Positions 8,849 through 16,632 of a DNA stretch of 60,499 nucleotides are shown one piece after another. The stretch spans positions 1 through 60,499 of the forward strand of contig JACPKS010000110.1 of the NCBI GenBank assembly GCA_016186905.1, in the 5' to 3' direction. Within the stretch, counting starts at the first letter, position 1; each line of letters begins with the position of its first letter. The notes beneath the pieces are model-generated. The model was not told where the DNA came from. It saw only the letters and a list, made by a program, of their open reading frames with translations, and searched no databases. The translations under genes were made by a program, and so were the position numbers. Source of the DNA: Deltaproteobacteria bacterium. Lineage in GTDB: Bacteria; Bdellovibrionota; UBA1018; UBA923.

Positions 8849-9994
8849 TCAAACAGGACGCGAGAAATCTATATTGGCCGCCCATTCCGCGAAAGGCCGA
8901 ACTTTTACGCCGACAGGATAGTCGTATTTTCGATCAAGGCGGTGAACCAGCTGAAGCATTTCGATTTTTTTAAAAAACTTGGGAAAGACGGTGAATTGGT
9001 TTGAAGGTTTGAAATCGCTTTCCTTGACCTCGATCATCATCTGGGGTTTCTTATTTTGAACCACCAAAAAATCGACTTCTTTTCCGCCTTTGATTTTCAA
9101 GTAATGAAGCGCTCCGGGGATTCCGTTCACGTCTTCCTGGAAATGAATTTCCTTCAACAGGGTCAGAGCGACAAAATTTTCAAAACGCGCCGCGGTTCCG
9201 GCCTCGACTTGTGCGACGTCATAAAAATAATACTTGGGCTCTTTCAAAACCGATCGCGCGATATTTTCAGAGTATGGAATCACTTTGAAAACAATGAGCA
9301 GGTTTTCAAGCATCTGAAGCCACCGTTTGACGGTGCTTGCATCTTTTTGCAAATCCTCCGCGAGCGATTGATACGAAATCGTCGATCCCACGCGTGATTT
9401 CAGAAGTTCGACTAAAAGTTCGATGCTGGAGATATCCTTAATGTAAACCAGATCAAGCAGGTCTTGCCTTAGAATCAAATCAAGGTGGCCTTTCTTCCAT
9501 TTTTGATAAAACTTTTCCGATTTTTCAATAAAGGGCTCGGGAAACGAACCGACCTCTAAAAACAGAGTCAGTGCATCTTTGGGCGGCACGACGTCTTTCA
9601 CTTCTTTCAGGTCAAAAGGATAGAGGCGATATTGGAAATGCCTTCCCGCAAGAGAGTCGCCCATTTTTTTTTTGATATCGAGGCGAGCGCTGCCGGTGAT
9701 GAGCAGTCTTGGATTAAGCCCTTCCTTGTCATAGATGCCTTTGATCCAGGATTTCCAGTTTTTCATCTTATGTAATTCATCAAAAACAACGAGGTCGCAG
9801 TCCCTGCTCCAGCTTTGATCTTTAAGAAGGATCCGATCCTTGACGTTGTCGTAATTCAGATAATCGGTTTTTTTGAAAAGTGATTTGGATAGGGTGGTTT
9901 TGCCGCATTGGCGTGGGCCGCTAAGGAGGATGATCTTTTTCTCGGCATCCTCTTTAATGGCCTTTTGGAGAGAACGCTCGATGTTCTTAAGCAT
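8849..9994 (-). CDS. AAA ATPase with C-terminal DUF4143 domain
   Basis: The 381-residue protein has a Walker A loop GPRQCGKTTLSK near residues 26-37, Walker B LVVFDELHKM around residues 69-78 and sensor LLITGSARLDI. These identify the AAA_14 family. The DUF4143 half follows, with a helical region and GGKEVDFLVV...IEVKES near the end. That pattern is like a PD-(D/E)xK nuclease core, as noted in this family. Function is unknown; such genes travel as accessory DNA. Base composition is clearly more AT-rich than its neighbours, supporting transfer. A near-consensus promoter places the start of transcription at or next to the ATG, so the mRNA may be leaderless. Confidence 0.85.
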   Translation of the reverse strand: MLKNIERSLQKAIKEDAEKKIILLSGPRQCGKTTLSKSLFKKTDYLNYDNVKDRILLKDQSWSRDCDLVVFDELHKMKNWKSWIKGIYDKEGLNPRLLITGSARLDIKKKMGDSLAGRHFQYRLYPFDLKEVKDVVPPKDALTLFLEVGSFPEPFIEKSEKFYQKWKKGHLDLILRQDLLDLVYIKDISSIELLVELLKSRVGSTISYQSLAEDLQKDASTVKRWLQMLENLLIVFKVIPYSENIARSVLKEPKYYFYDVAQVEAGTAARFENFVALTLLKEIHFQEDVNGIPGALHYLKIKGGKEVDFLVVQNKKPQMMIEVKESDFKPSNQFTVFPKFFKKIEMLQLVHRLDRKYDYPVGVKVRPFAEWAANIDFSRPV

Positions 9995-10000
9995 GTGACC

Positions 10001-10028
10001 ATTCTAGCATTAATCCCGTTTTGGTCAA
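10001..10028 (-). promoter_or_regulatory. Sigma-70-type promoter of the AAA ATPase gene, leaderless layout
   Basis: On the minus strand TTGACC (10028-10023) and TAGAAT (10006-10001) are 16 bp apart. Only six bases separate the -10 element from the ATG at 9994, so transcription should begin at or near the start codon. TGGTCA-type boxes at 9996-10001 (reverse), 10022-10027 and 10054-10059 overlap or flank it. Confidence 0.6.
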
Positions 10029-10032
10029 GTCC

Positions 10033-10047
10033 GATCAAGGGTTGATC
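10033..10047. promoter_or_regulatory. Perfect palindrome upstream of the AAA gene, possible operator
   Basis: GATCAA-GGG-TTGATC is an exact inverted repeat just upstream of the -35 element and between two TGGTCA boxes. It could bind a dimeric regulator. A second inverted repeat, ATACTCCC (10080-10087) and GGGAGTAT (10105-10112), lies further on. Nothing else is seen in 9995-10187. Confidence 0.35.
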
Positions 10048-10187
10048 CTGGTTTGGTCATCTCAAAGATCCTTCGGATCATACTCCCGAATAATCGCATA
10101 AAATGGGAGTATAGTCCGGTATAAGGGCCTTGCCCTCAAGAAGGCGAGCTATTTCGCTGAGATGTGGCGATCACGCGGAATGCCGCC

Positions 10188-10193
10188 TATAAT
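10188..10193 (+). promoter_or_regulatory. Consensus -10 element six bases before the adenylyltransferase start codon
   Basis: TATAAT at 10188-10193 is followed by six bases and then ATG at 10200. No Shine-Dalgarno sequence is present. No good -35 box is seen at the expected distance (TGGCGA is the best). This arrangement suggests a leaderless transcript, as for the AAA gene on the other strand. Confidence 0.4.
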
Positions 10194-10199
10194 CCCGCT

Positions 10200-10703
10200 A
10201 TGAAAAAAAAATCACCCCACGTTCGGCCGCTTAATAGCAAAATCCTCGCCCCTTCGCGTGCGGCGTCTCTCTGCAGGCGAATCGCGGCGCGCGGCCGCCG
10301 CGTCGTATTCACGAACGGCTGTTTCGACATTCTTCATCCCGGGCACGTTACCTATCTTGAGAGAGCGCGCGCGTGCGGGGATTTTCTGATCGTGGCGCTC
10401 GATACCGACGCGGCGGTGCGGGCGCTTAAAGGCAAGGGCCGTCCCATCAATCCCCTTCGATCTCGCCAGCAGGTCGTGGCGGCCCTCGAAAGCGTCGATG
10501 CCGTGACTTCGTTTGGCGGAGGGGATCCCGTTCCGTTGATCAAAAAACTGCAGCCCGCGATTCTCGTCAAGGGCGGCGACTGGAAGGTCGCGCGGATCCT
10601 CGGTTCGCGCGAGGTGGCTTCGTGGGGAGGGAAAGCGTATTCGCTTCCTTTCGTGGCGGGTAAGTCCACGACGCGCATCATTCGAAAGATCCGCAAGCGC
10701 TAA
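10200..10703 (+). CDS. rfaE2: D-glycero-beta-D-manno-heptose 1-phosphate adenylyltransferase (RfaE2/HldE C-terminal domain type)
   Basis: The product is about 167 residues and consists of a single cytidylyltransferase-like nucleotidyltransferase domain. Signatures are VVFTNGCFDILHPGHV (about residues 38-53, with the HxGH ATP-binding motif), LIVALDTDAAVRALKG and ILVKGGDW. The end reads STTRIIRKIR. It should activate heptose-1-phosphate with ATP to ADP-heptose for LPS core synthesis. The kinase half found in E. coli HldE is absent, so this is the stand-alone form. A GTG at 10164 would add 12 residues without a ribosome-binding site; ATG 10200 is preferred. Confidence 0.9.
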   Translation: MKKKSPHVRPLNSKILAPSRAASLCRRIAARGRRVVFTNGCFDILHPGHVTYLERARACGDFLIVALDTDAAVRALKGKGRPINPLRSRQQVVAALESVDAVTSFGGGDPVPLIKKLQPAILVKGGDWKVARILGSREVASWGGKAYSLPFVAGKSTTRIIRKIRKR

Positions 10704-10803
10704 GCCGCGCAGTGGCCCGTTCTTGCTGATTCAAACTCTCTCGTGCTAGGTTCGGCGCGTGCGCAAGCGGCTACTTCATCGCAGAAGCACGGATGGATTA
10801 AAC

Positions 10804-11787
10804 ATGGCAAAGAAATCTCCAAAATTTATGTTAATCGACCAAATGCTTTCCGGCGACCGCCGCGCGCTTGCGCGCGTGATCTCGCTCATCGAGGACCGCG
10901 ACGAAAGCCTGCGCACGATCATTGACGCCATTTATCCGAAGACCGGAAATGCGTTCGTTCTCGGAATCACGGGCCCGCCAGGAAGCGGCAAGAGCACCGT
11001 AACCGACAAGCTTGTCGCCGAGATCCGCAAGCGAAGCGGAAAACGCGTGGCCGTCATCGCGGTCGATCCGTCGAGCCCGTTCAGCGGCGGGGCCATTTTG
11101 GGCGATCGCATCCGCATGCAATCGCATTCGGGCGACGCCGACGTTTACATTCGCAGCCTCGGCACGCGCGGAAAGCACGGAGGCCTCTCCCAGTCTTCGA
11201 AGGAAGTCGTGATGGCGCTCGATGCCGCTGGCTTCGACTGGATCGTGGTTGAGACCGCGGGCGTAGGACAGACCGAGCTCGATATCTTAAGACTCGCGCA
11301 CGCCGTCTGTGTCGTGCTGGTTCCCGAAAGCGGCGACGGCATCCAGGTCATGAAGGCTGGGCTCATGGAGATCGCGGATCTTTTCGTCGTGAACAAGAGC
11401 GATCGGCCCGAGGCCGACAAGCTCGTGCGCGAGTTGACCACGCTGATCGGGATGAACGAGAAGCGCTCGGCGCACGACGAGTGGAAAATTCCGGTATTGA
11501 AAACGCAGGCGCTTTTCAGTCAGGGCATCGACGAGCTTTTCGCGCAACTGCAAGAGTATCGTGCGTATGCGCAGGAACATGGCGTTCTCGCTAAGCGGCG
11601 TCTGGCCTTCATCGAGGACGAAATTGCCGGCATTATATTAGACGAAGTTTCTAGGTCTATTCGACGCAATCTCTCGAACACGACGGGCCGCAAGATCGTT
11701 AGCGCAGTGTATAATCTACTTGAAACTCCTCATCAAGCCTCGGAAAAATTTTACCACTCAAAATCCGATCAAAAAACTCTAAAGTAA
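10804..11787 (+). CDS. meaB: Methylmalonyl-CoA mutase-associated GTPase MeaB
   Basis: The product is about 327 residues and is a G3E-family P-loop GTPase that protects and reloads adenosylcobalamin on acyl-CoA mutases. The Walker A GITGPPGSGKST lies near residue 55. It is followed by VIAVDPSSPFSGGAILGDRIRM, the MeaB signature ETAGVGQTELDI, and the base-recognition motif NKSDRPEAD. ATG 10804 begins the conserved part; an upstream start at 10759 would add 15 residues with no family support. No mutase gene is in the window. The end of the gene contains the -35 element of the first flagellin promoter. Confidence 0.93.
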   Translation: MAKKSPKFMLIDQMLSGDRRALARVISLIEDRDESLRTIIDAIYPKTGNAFVLGITGPPGSGKSTVTDKLVAEIRKRSGKRVAVIAVDPSSPFSGGAILGDRIRMQSHSGDADVYIRSLGTRGKHGGLSQSSKEVVMALDAAGFDWIVVETAGVGQTELDILRLAHAVCVVLVPESGDGIQVMKAGLMEIADLFVVNKSDRPEADKLVRELTTLIGMNEKRSAHDEWKIPVLKTQALFSQGIDELFAQLQEYRAYAQEHGVLAKRRLAFIEDEIAGIILDEVSRSIRRNLSNTTGRKIVSAVYNLLETPHQASEKFYHSKSDQKTLK

Positions 11788-11807
11788 AAAAGTACGGTAC
11801 CCGATCC
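11779..11807 (+). promoter_or_regulatory. Sigma-28-type promoter of flagellin 1
   Basis: CTAAAG at 11779-11784 and CCCGATCC at 11800-11807 are 15 bp apart, close to the FliA consensus TAAA-N15-GCCGATAA. The -35 half overlaps the last codons of meaB. The leader would be about 100 nucleotides. Confidence 0.6.
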
Positions 11808-11912
11808 TTTGGGTGTGTGGCAGATAGCGGTGGCAAATTGAAGGATCGAAAGAAACTTCAACGCTCCTGCCAGACGGAAGCAGTCTAACAAAAAAACTGG
11901 GAGGATATGGGT

Positions 11913-12743
11913 ATGGGATTCCGTATAGCTACGAACGTGCAGTCGTTGTCTGGTCAGCGCACTCTGTCGATGCAGAGGGCTGAGCAGAATCATGAATTGG
12001 AAAAATTATCTAGCGGCGAACGCATCGTCAGAGCAGCCGACGACGCCGCGGGTCTCGCCATCAGCGAGAAATTCAAGGCCGAGATTCGAAGCACCAAGCA
12101 GGCCGAGCGCAACACGCAGGACGCGGTTTCGCTCGTGCAGGTGGCGGAAGGCGGCTTGAACGAAGTCGGCAACATGCTCATCCGCATGAGAGAGCTCTCG
12201 ATCCAGGCCGCGACCGACACGTTGACCGACGTTGAGCGTGGTTTCGTGGATAAGGAAGTGCAGAGCCTGAAAGCCGAAGTCGATCGCATCGCGAAAACCA
12301 CGAAATACAACGGCGTCGAGGTTCTTTCCGGATCAGGCCAGGATCTTCAGTTCCAGATTGGTGTTCACTCCTCTGCGGAGCTCGACCGGCTGTATTTTAA
12401 GCCATCCGAGTACGATGCGACGCTTGGCAGGCTCGGCTTGGACGGGATCTCAACGGTCAGCCGCGAGGACTCACAAAGCAATCTCGACAAACTCGACAGC
12501 GCGATCACTGTCGTGAGTGAGAACCGCGCTTCATTCGGTGCGCTGCAGAACCGGCTGCAATCCACGATGGCCAACTTGCAGGTCAGCCATGAAAACCTGT
12601 CGGCCGCGAACTCTCGAATTCGGGACGCAGACATCGCAGCGGAGAGTGCTGAGCTTACCAAGCGCAACATTCTGACCCAGTCGGGTACGGCGACTCTGGC
12701 GCAAGCCAACCAGAACTCGACGCTTGCGTTGAAGCTGCTGTAA
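11913..12743 (+). CDS. fliC: Flagellin 1
   Basis: The product is about 276 residues and contains only the conserved flagellin N- and C-terminal domains. The N-terminal part holds LEKLSSGERIVRAADDAAGL (about residues 28-47). The C-terminal part ends with RIRDADIAAESAELTKRNIL and a final LALKLL. The D2/D3 variable region is nearly absent, as in other short flagellins. I chose ATG 11913 over 11907 because all three paralogues begin MG(F/L)RI and GGGAGG at 11898-11903 is then well spaced. It is the first of three tandem flagellin genes and is closely similar to flagellin 2. Confidence 0.95.
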   Translation: MGFRIATNVQSLSGQRTLSMQRAEQNHELEKLSSGERIVRAADDAAGLAISEKFKAEIRSTKQAERNTQDAVSLVQVAEGGLNEVGNMLIRMRELSIQAATDTLTDVERGFVDKEVQSLKAEVDRIAKTTKYNGVEVLSGSGQDLQFQIGVHSSAELDRLYFKPSEYDATLGRLGLDGISTVSREDSQSNLDKLDSAITVVSENRASFGALQNRLQSTMANLQVSHENLSAANSRIRDADIAAESAELTKRNILTQSGTATLAQANQNSTLALKLL

Positions 12744-12763
12744 ATCAAGCCGCGAACGAATCC

Positions 12764-12782
12764 AATCGCCTGAATGGCGATT
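12764..12782 (+). terminator. Small hairpin after flagellin 1
   Basis: AATCGCC and GGCGATT form a 7-bp stem with a 5-base loop shortly after the stop. No T-run follows, so it may be a processing or stability hairpin rather than a terminator. Confidence 0.3.
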
Positions 12783-12900
12783 CCAAGTGAGTAAACTTAG
12801 CGGGAAGTTAGCGGGAAGTTAGCAGTAGAAAGCTGTACGGGCAGTTTTGCCACAGCCACAGTAAACCCATATCCTCTCAGACTTGGGTATTGGGCAGGGG

Positions 12901-12938
12901 AAGGAGCGGAGAGAAATCTTCGCTCCTTTCTTATTTTC
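12901..12938 (+). terminator. Rho-independent terminator between flagellins 1 and 2
   Basis: AAGGAGCG at 12901-12908 pairs with CGCTCCTT at 12921-12928, followed by TCTTATTTT. Just upstream is a tandem duplication of AGCGGGAAGTT (about 12800-12821). The rest of the 444-bp gap contains the flagellin 2 promoter. Confidence 0.65.
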
Positions 12939-13038
12939 GCGAAGTGCGAACGGAACAGGCGTGCATTCCATCAGTTCAATGTTGGAGTTTTCTTCCCACC
13001 TGAAATTGATCACCCACACCATTCTTGACTAAAAAAGT

Positions 13039-13066
13039 CTAAAGTAAAACGATCAACTACCGAAAG
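13039..13066 (+). promoter_or_regulatory. Sigma-28-type promoter of flagellin 2
   Basis: CTAAAG at 13039-13044 and ACCGAAAG at 13059-13066 are 14 bp apart. The TCTAAAGTAAAA string around the -35 half is shared with the flagellin 1 promoter. The leader would be about 115 nucleotides. Confidence 0.55.
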
Positions 13067-13187
13067 GTTCAGTGGGGACAGCGAGAGGTGGAAGGTGGGG
13101 GACAGCAATCAACTTCCTTCCTAATCACGCTAAACGAAGTCTGCATAAGCAGCCTTCATTAACGTTTCTTTCATTAGGAGGAGAAGT

Positions 13188-14018
13188 ATGGGCTTTCGTA
13201 TTGGTACAAATGTGGAGTCATTGTCTGCGCAGCGGACGCTGGGAGCCCAGCGCCGGGAGCAGAATCACGAGCTGGAACGACTTTCCAGCGGTGAGCGAAT
13301 CGTAAGAGCCGCCGACGACGCTGCAGGGTTGGCAATCAGCGAGAAATTCAAGGCAGAGATCAGAAGCACCCGGCAGGCGCATCGGAACACGCAGGACGCG
13401 GTTTCGCTCGTGCAGGTGGCGGAAGGCGGGCTTAACGAAGTCGGCAACATGCTCATCCGCATGAGGGAGCTCTCGATTCAGGCGGCCAGCGATACCATCG
13501 GCGATAAAGAGCGTTCGTTCGTCGATCGCGAAGTGCAGAGCCTCAAAGACGAAATCAACCGCATCGCGAAATCCACGCAGTTCAACGGAACCGATCTGTT
13601 GAGCGGCGAGGGAAAATCACTGGTCTTCCAAGTCGGTACGGGGCCGAAGGAAGATCGCGATCAGGTGAAGTTCGATACGGAGCACTTTGACTCGACGATC
13701 TCGAGACTCGGCATCGAAGGCATCAAGACCGAATCGCGTGAAGATGCGCAGGAGAATCTGACGAGACTTGACGAAGCGATCGCGACCGTGGCGGGACACC
13801 GTGCGACGTTCGGTGCGCTTCAGAACCGGCTGCAATCGACGATGAACAACTTGCAGGTCAGCGATGAAAACTTGTCGGCCGCGAATTCGCGAATCCGGGA
13901 TGCGGACATCGCTCAGGAATCGGCGGAGCTCGTGAAGCGCAATATCCTCACGCAAGCGGGTACGGCGACTCTGGCTCAGGCCAATCAGAGCGGCGCGCTT
14001 GCGCTTCGTTTGATCTAA
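13188..14018 (+). CDS. fliC: Flagellin 2
   Basis: This 276-residue flagellin has the same architecture as flagellin 1 and is nearly identical to it over roughly the first 100 residues (LERLSSGERIVRAADDAAGL, AISEKFKAEIRST, TQDAVSLVQVAEGGLNEVGN). The middle 150-200 region differs most, and it ends ALALRLI. AGGAGGAG lies 4-11 bases before the ATG. It has its own sigma-28-like promoter and a strong hairpin after the stop, so it is likely transcribed on its own. Independent promoters would allow unequal doses of the filament subunits. Confidence 0.95.
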   Translation: MGFRIGTNVESLSAQRTLGAQRREQNHELERLSSGERIVRAADDAAGLAISEKFKAEIRSTRQAHRNTQDAVSLVQVAEGGLNEVGNMLIRMRELSIQAASDTIGDKERSFVDREVQSLKDEINRIAKSTQFNGTDLLSGEGKSLVFQVGTGPKEDRDQVKFDTEHFDSTISRLGIEGIKTESREDAQENLTRLDEAIATVAGHRATFGALQNRLQSTMNNLQVSDENLSAANSRIRDADIAQESAELVKRNILTQAGTATLAQANQSGALALRLI

Positions 14019-14031
14019 GAGATACATCCAT

Positions 14032-14078
14032 AGTCAGGCAAGGCCGGGATTTCATGAAGAAATCCTGGCCGGCTGACT
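14032..14078 (+). terminator. Strong two-part hairpin after flagellin 2
   Basis: AGTCAG (14032-14037) pairs with CTGACT (14073-14078), and inside it GGCCGGGATTTC pairs with GAAATCCTGGCC with one wobble. No T-run follows, so termination may be partial, or the hairpin may stabilise the mRNA 3' end. Confidence 0.55.
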
Positions 14079-14104
14079 CCCGCTGAATAAATCCGACAAT
14101 TTCA

Positions 14105-14132
14105 TTAAAGTATTTTCAATTCCGGCCGATAA
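14105..14132 (+). promoter_or_regulatory. Sigma-28 promoter of flagellin 3 with perfect -10
   Basis: TTAAAG at 14105-14110 is followed after 14 bp by GCCGATAA at 14125-14132, an exact match to the FliA -10 consensus. Transcription would start near 14140, giving a leader of about 225 nucleotides before the ATG at 14365, unusually long for a flagellin gene. Confidence 0.75.
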
Positions 14133-14153
14133 GCTCAATGTAAGGCGAGCAGT

Positions 14154-14194
14154 AGCAGTTCAAAGTAGTTTCCACAGAAGCAGTTCACAGCAGT
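14154..14194 (+). repeat. 25-bp-period direct repeat in the flagellin 3 leader
   Basis: AGCAGTTCAAAGTAGT at 14154-14169 recurs as AGCAGTTCACAGCAGT at 14179-14194, with 14 of 16 matching. Related AGTAAAC strings follow at 14200 and 14221 and also occur between flagellins 1 and 2. Confidence 0.5.
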
Positions 14195-14261
14195 ACTCAA
14201 GTAAACGATCGCAGTATCTCAGTAAACATGGGTGGGTCTTAAAAAGTTCTTAGAAAAGTTT

Positions 14262-14297
14262 CGCGGGCGTGTGTGTGTGTTTGCAGCTTGGCCCGCG
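14262..14297 (+). other. Hairpin with a GT dinucleotide tract in the flagellin 3 leader
   Basis: CGCGGGC (14262-14268) can pair with GCCCGCG (14291-14297). The loop holds six GT units at 14269-14280. Short GT tracts can vary in length by slippage. This one is untranslated, so any effect would be on RNA structure or stability. Confidence 0.45.
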
Positions 14298-14364
14298 CGA
14301 AGGGGAGAGTCTTGCACCCTTGTTAATGCAGGGCGTTAGATACGGAACAACTAAGGAGTAAATC

Positions 14365-15198
14365 ATGGGCTTGAGAATATCCACCAATCTTGCGTCGATT
14401 GCGTCGCAAAGAGTGCTTTCAAAAAACCAGGAGGAGGGCTCGAAATCGATGACCCGCCTCGCAAGCGGCGATCGAATCACGAGTGCCGCCGACGATGCAG
14501 CGGGACTCTCAATTTCTGAAAGACTGCGCGGCCAGATCAAAAGCGTTCAGCAAGCGCAACGTAACGCGAACGACGGTATCAGCTTCGTTCAAGTCGCGGA
14601 AGGCAGCCTTGGCGAAGTGAGCAACAGCCTGATCCGCATGAGAGAGCTCGCCATCCAGGCCTCATCGGATACCGTCAGTGACCGTGAACGCGGCTTTATC
14701 GATCAGGAAATCCAGCAGCTCAAAATCGAGATCGACCGCATCGCGGACTCGACGAACTTCAACGGCACGCAGCTTTTGAACGGGGAATCCGAAAAGGATG
14801 CGCTTGAGTTCCAAGTCGGCGCATTCAATAGGCCATCTGATCGAATCAATTACAAGGTTAGCGAGTTCAACGTCAAAACCGACAACATCGGCATCGACGA
14901 CACGAATGTGACTGAGATCGACTCCGCGCGGGACGCGCTCGGGCAAGTTGATGCGGCGTTGGATAAGATCAACGGTTATCGCGCAAGCCTCGGCGCCATG
15001 CAGAATCGACTGCACTCGACGTCGAACAGCTTGGGCATCGCCAACGAAAGCCTGTCGGCCGCGAACTCACGCATTCGCGACACCGATATCGCGGCGGAGT
15101 CGGCCGAGCTCGTGAAGCGCAACATCCTGAACTCGGCGAGTGTCGCCGTGCTGGCGCAAGCCAATCAGGTTCCCGCGCAGGCGTTGCGACTTCTTTAA
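14365..15198 (+). CDS. fliC: Flagellin 3
   Basis: This 277-residue flagellin is the most divergent of the three. It keeps the N-terminal signature MTRLASGDRITSAADDAAGL and the C-terminal RIRDTDIAAESAELVKRNIL. It has SISERLRGQIKSVQQAQRNA where the others have AISEKFKAEIRST. The end is ALRLL. AAGGAG lies six bases before the ATG. It has a near-perfect sigma-28 promoter, a long structured leader and a strong terminator. It may form a distinct filament segment; that is inference. Confidence 0.95.
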   Translation: MGLRISTNLASIASQRVLSKNQEEGSKSMTRLASGDRITSAADDAAGLSISERLRGQIKSVQQAQRNANDGISFVQVAEGSLGEVSNSLIRMRELAIQASSDTVSDRERGFIDQEIQQLKIEIDRIADSTNFNGTQLLNGESEKDALEFQVGAFNRPSDRINYKVSEFNVKTDNIGIDDTNVTEIDSARDALGQVDAALDKINGYRASLGAMQNRLHSTSNSLGIANESLSAANSRIRDTDIAAESAELVKRNILNSASVAVLAQANQVPAQALRLL

Positions 15199-15224
15199 AT
15201 TCTCAACAGTGTTTGCACGAAGGA

Positions 15225-15243
15225 AACCCCTGCCGTAGGGGTT
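15225..15243 (+). terminator. First hairpin after flagellin 3
   Basis: AACCCC (15225-15230) pairs with GGGGTT (15238-15243) in a 6-bp stem with a 7-base loop, upstream of the main terminator. Confidence 0.4.
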
Positions 15244-15259
15244 CTCTCAAGCCCAAAAG

Positions 15260-15300
15260 AGCCCGGAAGAGCCGCACACTCTCTTCCGGGCTTTTGCTTT
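15260..15300 (+). terminator. Rho-independent terminator of flagellin 3
   Basis: AGCCCGGAAGAG (15260-15271) is exactly complementary to CTCTTCCGGGCT (15281-15292), followed by TTTGCTTTT. This isolates the flagellins from the following FlaG-like gene. Confidence 0.85.
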
Positions 15301-15418
15301 TCGCAAGACAGGATGTCCTGCGAAGCGAAAACCGCCTCATACTTTAAAAACTAGGAATAAAGCGCCTATCCAGGGCCTGAAAAAACGCACCGATAAAGAG
15401 GATGGGAGCCTAGGAGTC

Positions 15419-15802
15419 ATGAGGATCGAGAAGGTTTGGACACACATGTTCGGCGCGACTCAGGTCCGCCGCACCGAAGTCGAAGAGGTCGAGGCCGTCG
15501 GCGACCGTGGTGCGAGCAACCATGGCGGCGACCAACGGCAGGAGCAGGCGCGCGACGAGCGCGAGGCGCCAAACCGTGAAGACCTTGAAAAAGCCGTCGT
15601 TGAAGTGAGGGCGTCCGAGCCGTTTACGAAAACGGGAATGGGCGCTGAAGTCGTTCCGACCGCAAGCGGGCTCTCCGTGCGCATCACGCATGCAAGCGGG
15701 AATCTCGTCAAAACGATGTCCGCCGAGGAGTTCATGCGCCTGCGCGAGCATTCCGCCGCCGAAACCGGCGAGCGCGGAAAAATCCTGGATCAGAAGTTCT
15801 GA
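15419..15802 (+). CDS. FlaG-like flagellar protein
   Basis: The 127-residue product has a charged, variable N-terminus and a C-terminal region (about residues 55-127) that fits the FlaG family. The pattern is DLEKAVVEVR, then a short beta-strand SGLSVRITHASGNLVKTMS, then EEFMRLREHS and a final GKILDQKF. FlaG proteins influence filament length and usually sit next to flagellin or fliD genes, which fits here. TAGGAG lies two bases before the ATG, so the start is close to the SD. A sigma-28-like -10 (ACCGATAA) occurs at 15389-15396 but without a clear -35. FlaG sequences are weakly conserved, so the call rests on both pattern and position. Confidence 0.6.
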   Translation: MRIEKVWTHMFGATQVRRTEVEEVEAVGDRGASNHGGDQRQEQARDEREAPNREDLEKAVVEVRASEPFTKTGMGAEVVPTASGLSVRITHASGNLVKTMSAEEFMRLREHSAAETGERGKILDQKF

Positions 15803-15855
15803 GCCGCGCCACCTTGACAGTTGCGCCGCAGGACGCGCGGCGCTAGCTTCAATCC

Positions 15856-16632
15856 ATGTCTGACGGAAAACTCGTCATATTAAGCGATCTGCATCTTTGG
15901 GGGCCCGAGGATCCTCTGTATCGGGCGCTTCTTCGTTTCATCGACGACAAGCTCGAAACCGGCGACAAGTTTTTCATCGTCGGCGACCTCTTCGATCTTT
16001 TCGTGGGGAATAAACGCGTGTTTCGCGAGCGTTTTCACGAGCTGATCAGACGCCTGCGCGGGCTCGGCGCGAAGAACGTCGAGGTTTTTTACATCGAAGG
16101 AAATCATGACTTTCAGATCGAGAGTCTTTTCGACGATTGCGCGCACGTGAAAATCTATTCCGACGTGATCCATTTCGATTGGGACGGACGCAAGTTCCAC
16201 TTCTGTCACGGTGATCGCATCAACACGAGGGACCTCGGCTATCAGGCGTTCCGCCTGCTCACGCGGAACATTCTCGTGCAATGCCTGATCGAGGCGATTC
16301 CCGGCGGTTTCATCGACCGCGTCGGCGGCATGATGTCGAAGGCTTCGCGCGGATACCATCCCGATCCCGATGAGCGCGTCGCGCGGATGTTCCGCAATTA
16401 CGCGTGCGAACAGATCTCCGGCGGCTACGATTTCGTGATCATGGGCCACTCGCATCACCTGGATGACATGCGCTTCCGTGTGGGCGGGCATGAGGGCCAG
16501 TATGTGAACTGTGGTTATCCTCGCAAGCACCGCAAGTACATCGAGCTGCGAAAAGGGCAGGCGTTTTTTGAGATGAAGAGTTGGGAAGATCTGGTGATTC
16601 CCTTGCGGCCGGTTCAGAAATCAGCATACTAA
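15856..16632 (+). CDS. lpxH: UDP-2,3-diacylglucosamine hydrolase-type metallophosphoesterase
   Basis: The 258-residue protein carries the full calcineurin-like metal site in order: SDLHLWG near residue 10, GDLFD near 43, EGNHDF near 81, CHGD near 115 and MGHSHH near 196. This layout and length fit LpxH, which hydrolyses UDP-2,3-diacylglucosamine to lipid X in lipid A synthesis at the inner membrane. The stop overlaps the convergent end of recN by four bases (16629-16632). Other family members of unknown substrate look similar, so LpxH is probable rather than certain. Confidence 0.8.
   Translation: MSDGKLVILSDLHLWGPEDPLYRALLRFIDDKLETGDKFFIVGDLFDLFVGNKRVFRERFHELIRRLRGLGAKNVEVFYIEGNHDFQIESLFDDCAHVKIYSDVIHFDWDGRKFHFCHGDRINTRDLGYQAFRLLTRNILVQCLIEAIPGGFIDRVGGMMSKASRGYHPDPDERVARMFRNYACEQISGGYDFVIMGHSHHLDDMRFRVGGHEGQYVNCGYPRKHRKYIELRKGQAFFEMKSWEDLVIPLRPVQKSAY

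Noticed and set aside
12819..13022. A 67-codon minus-strand frame between flagellins 1 and 2
   Set aside because: It covers a terminator, has no SD and no domain.
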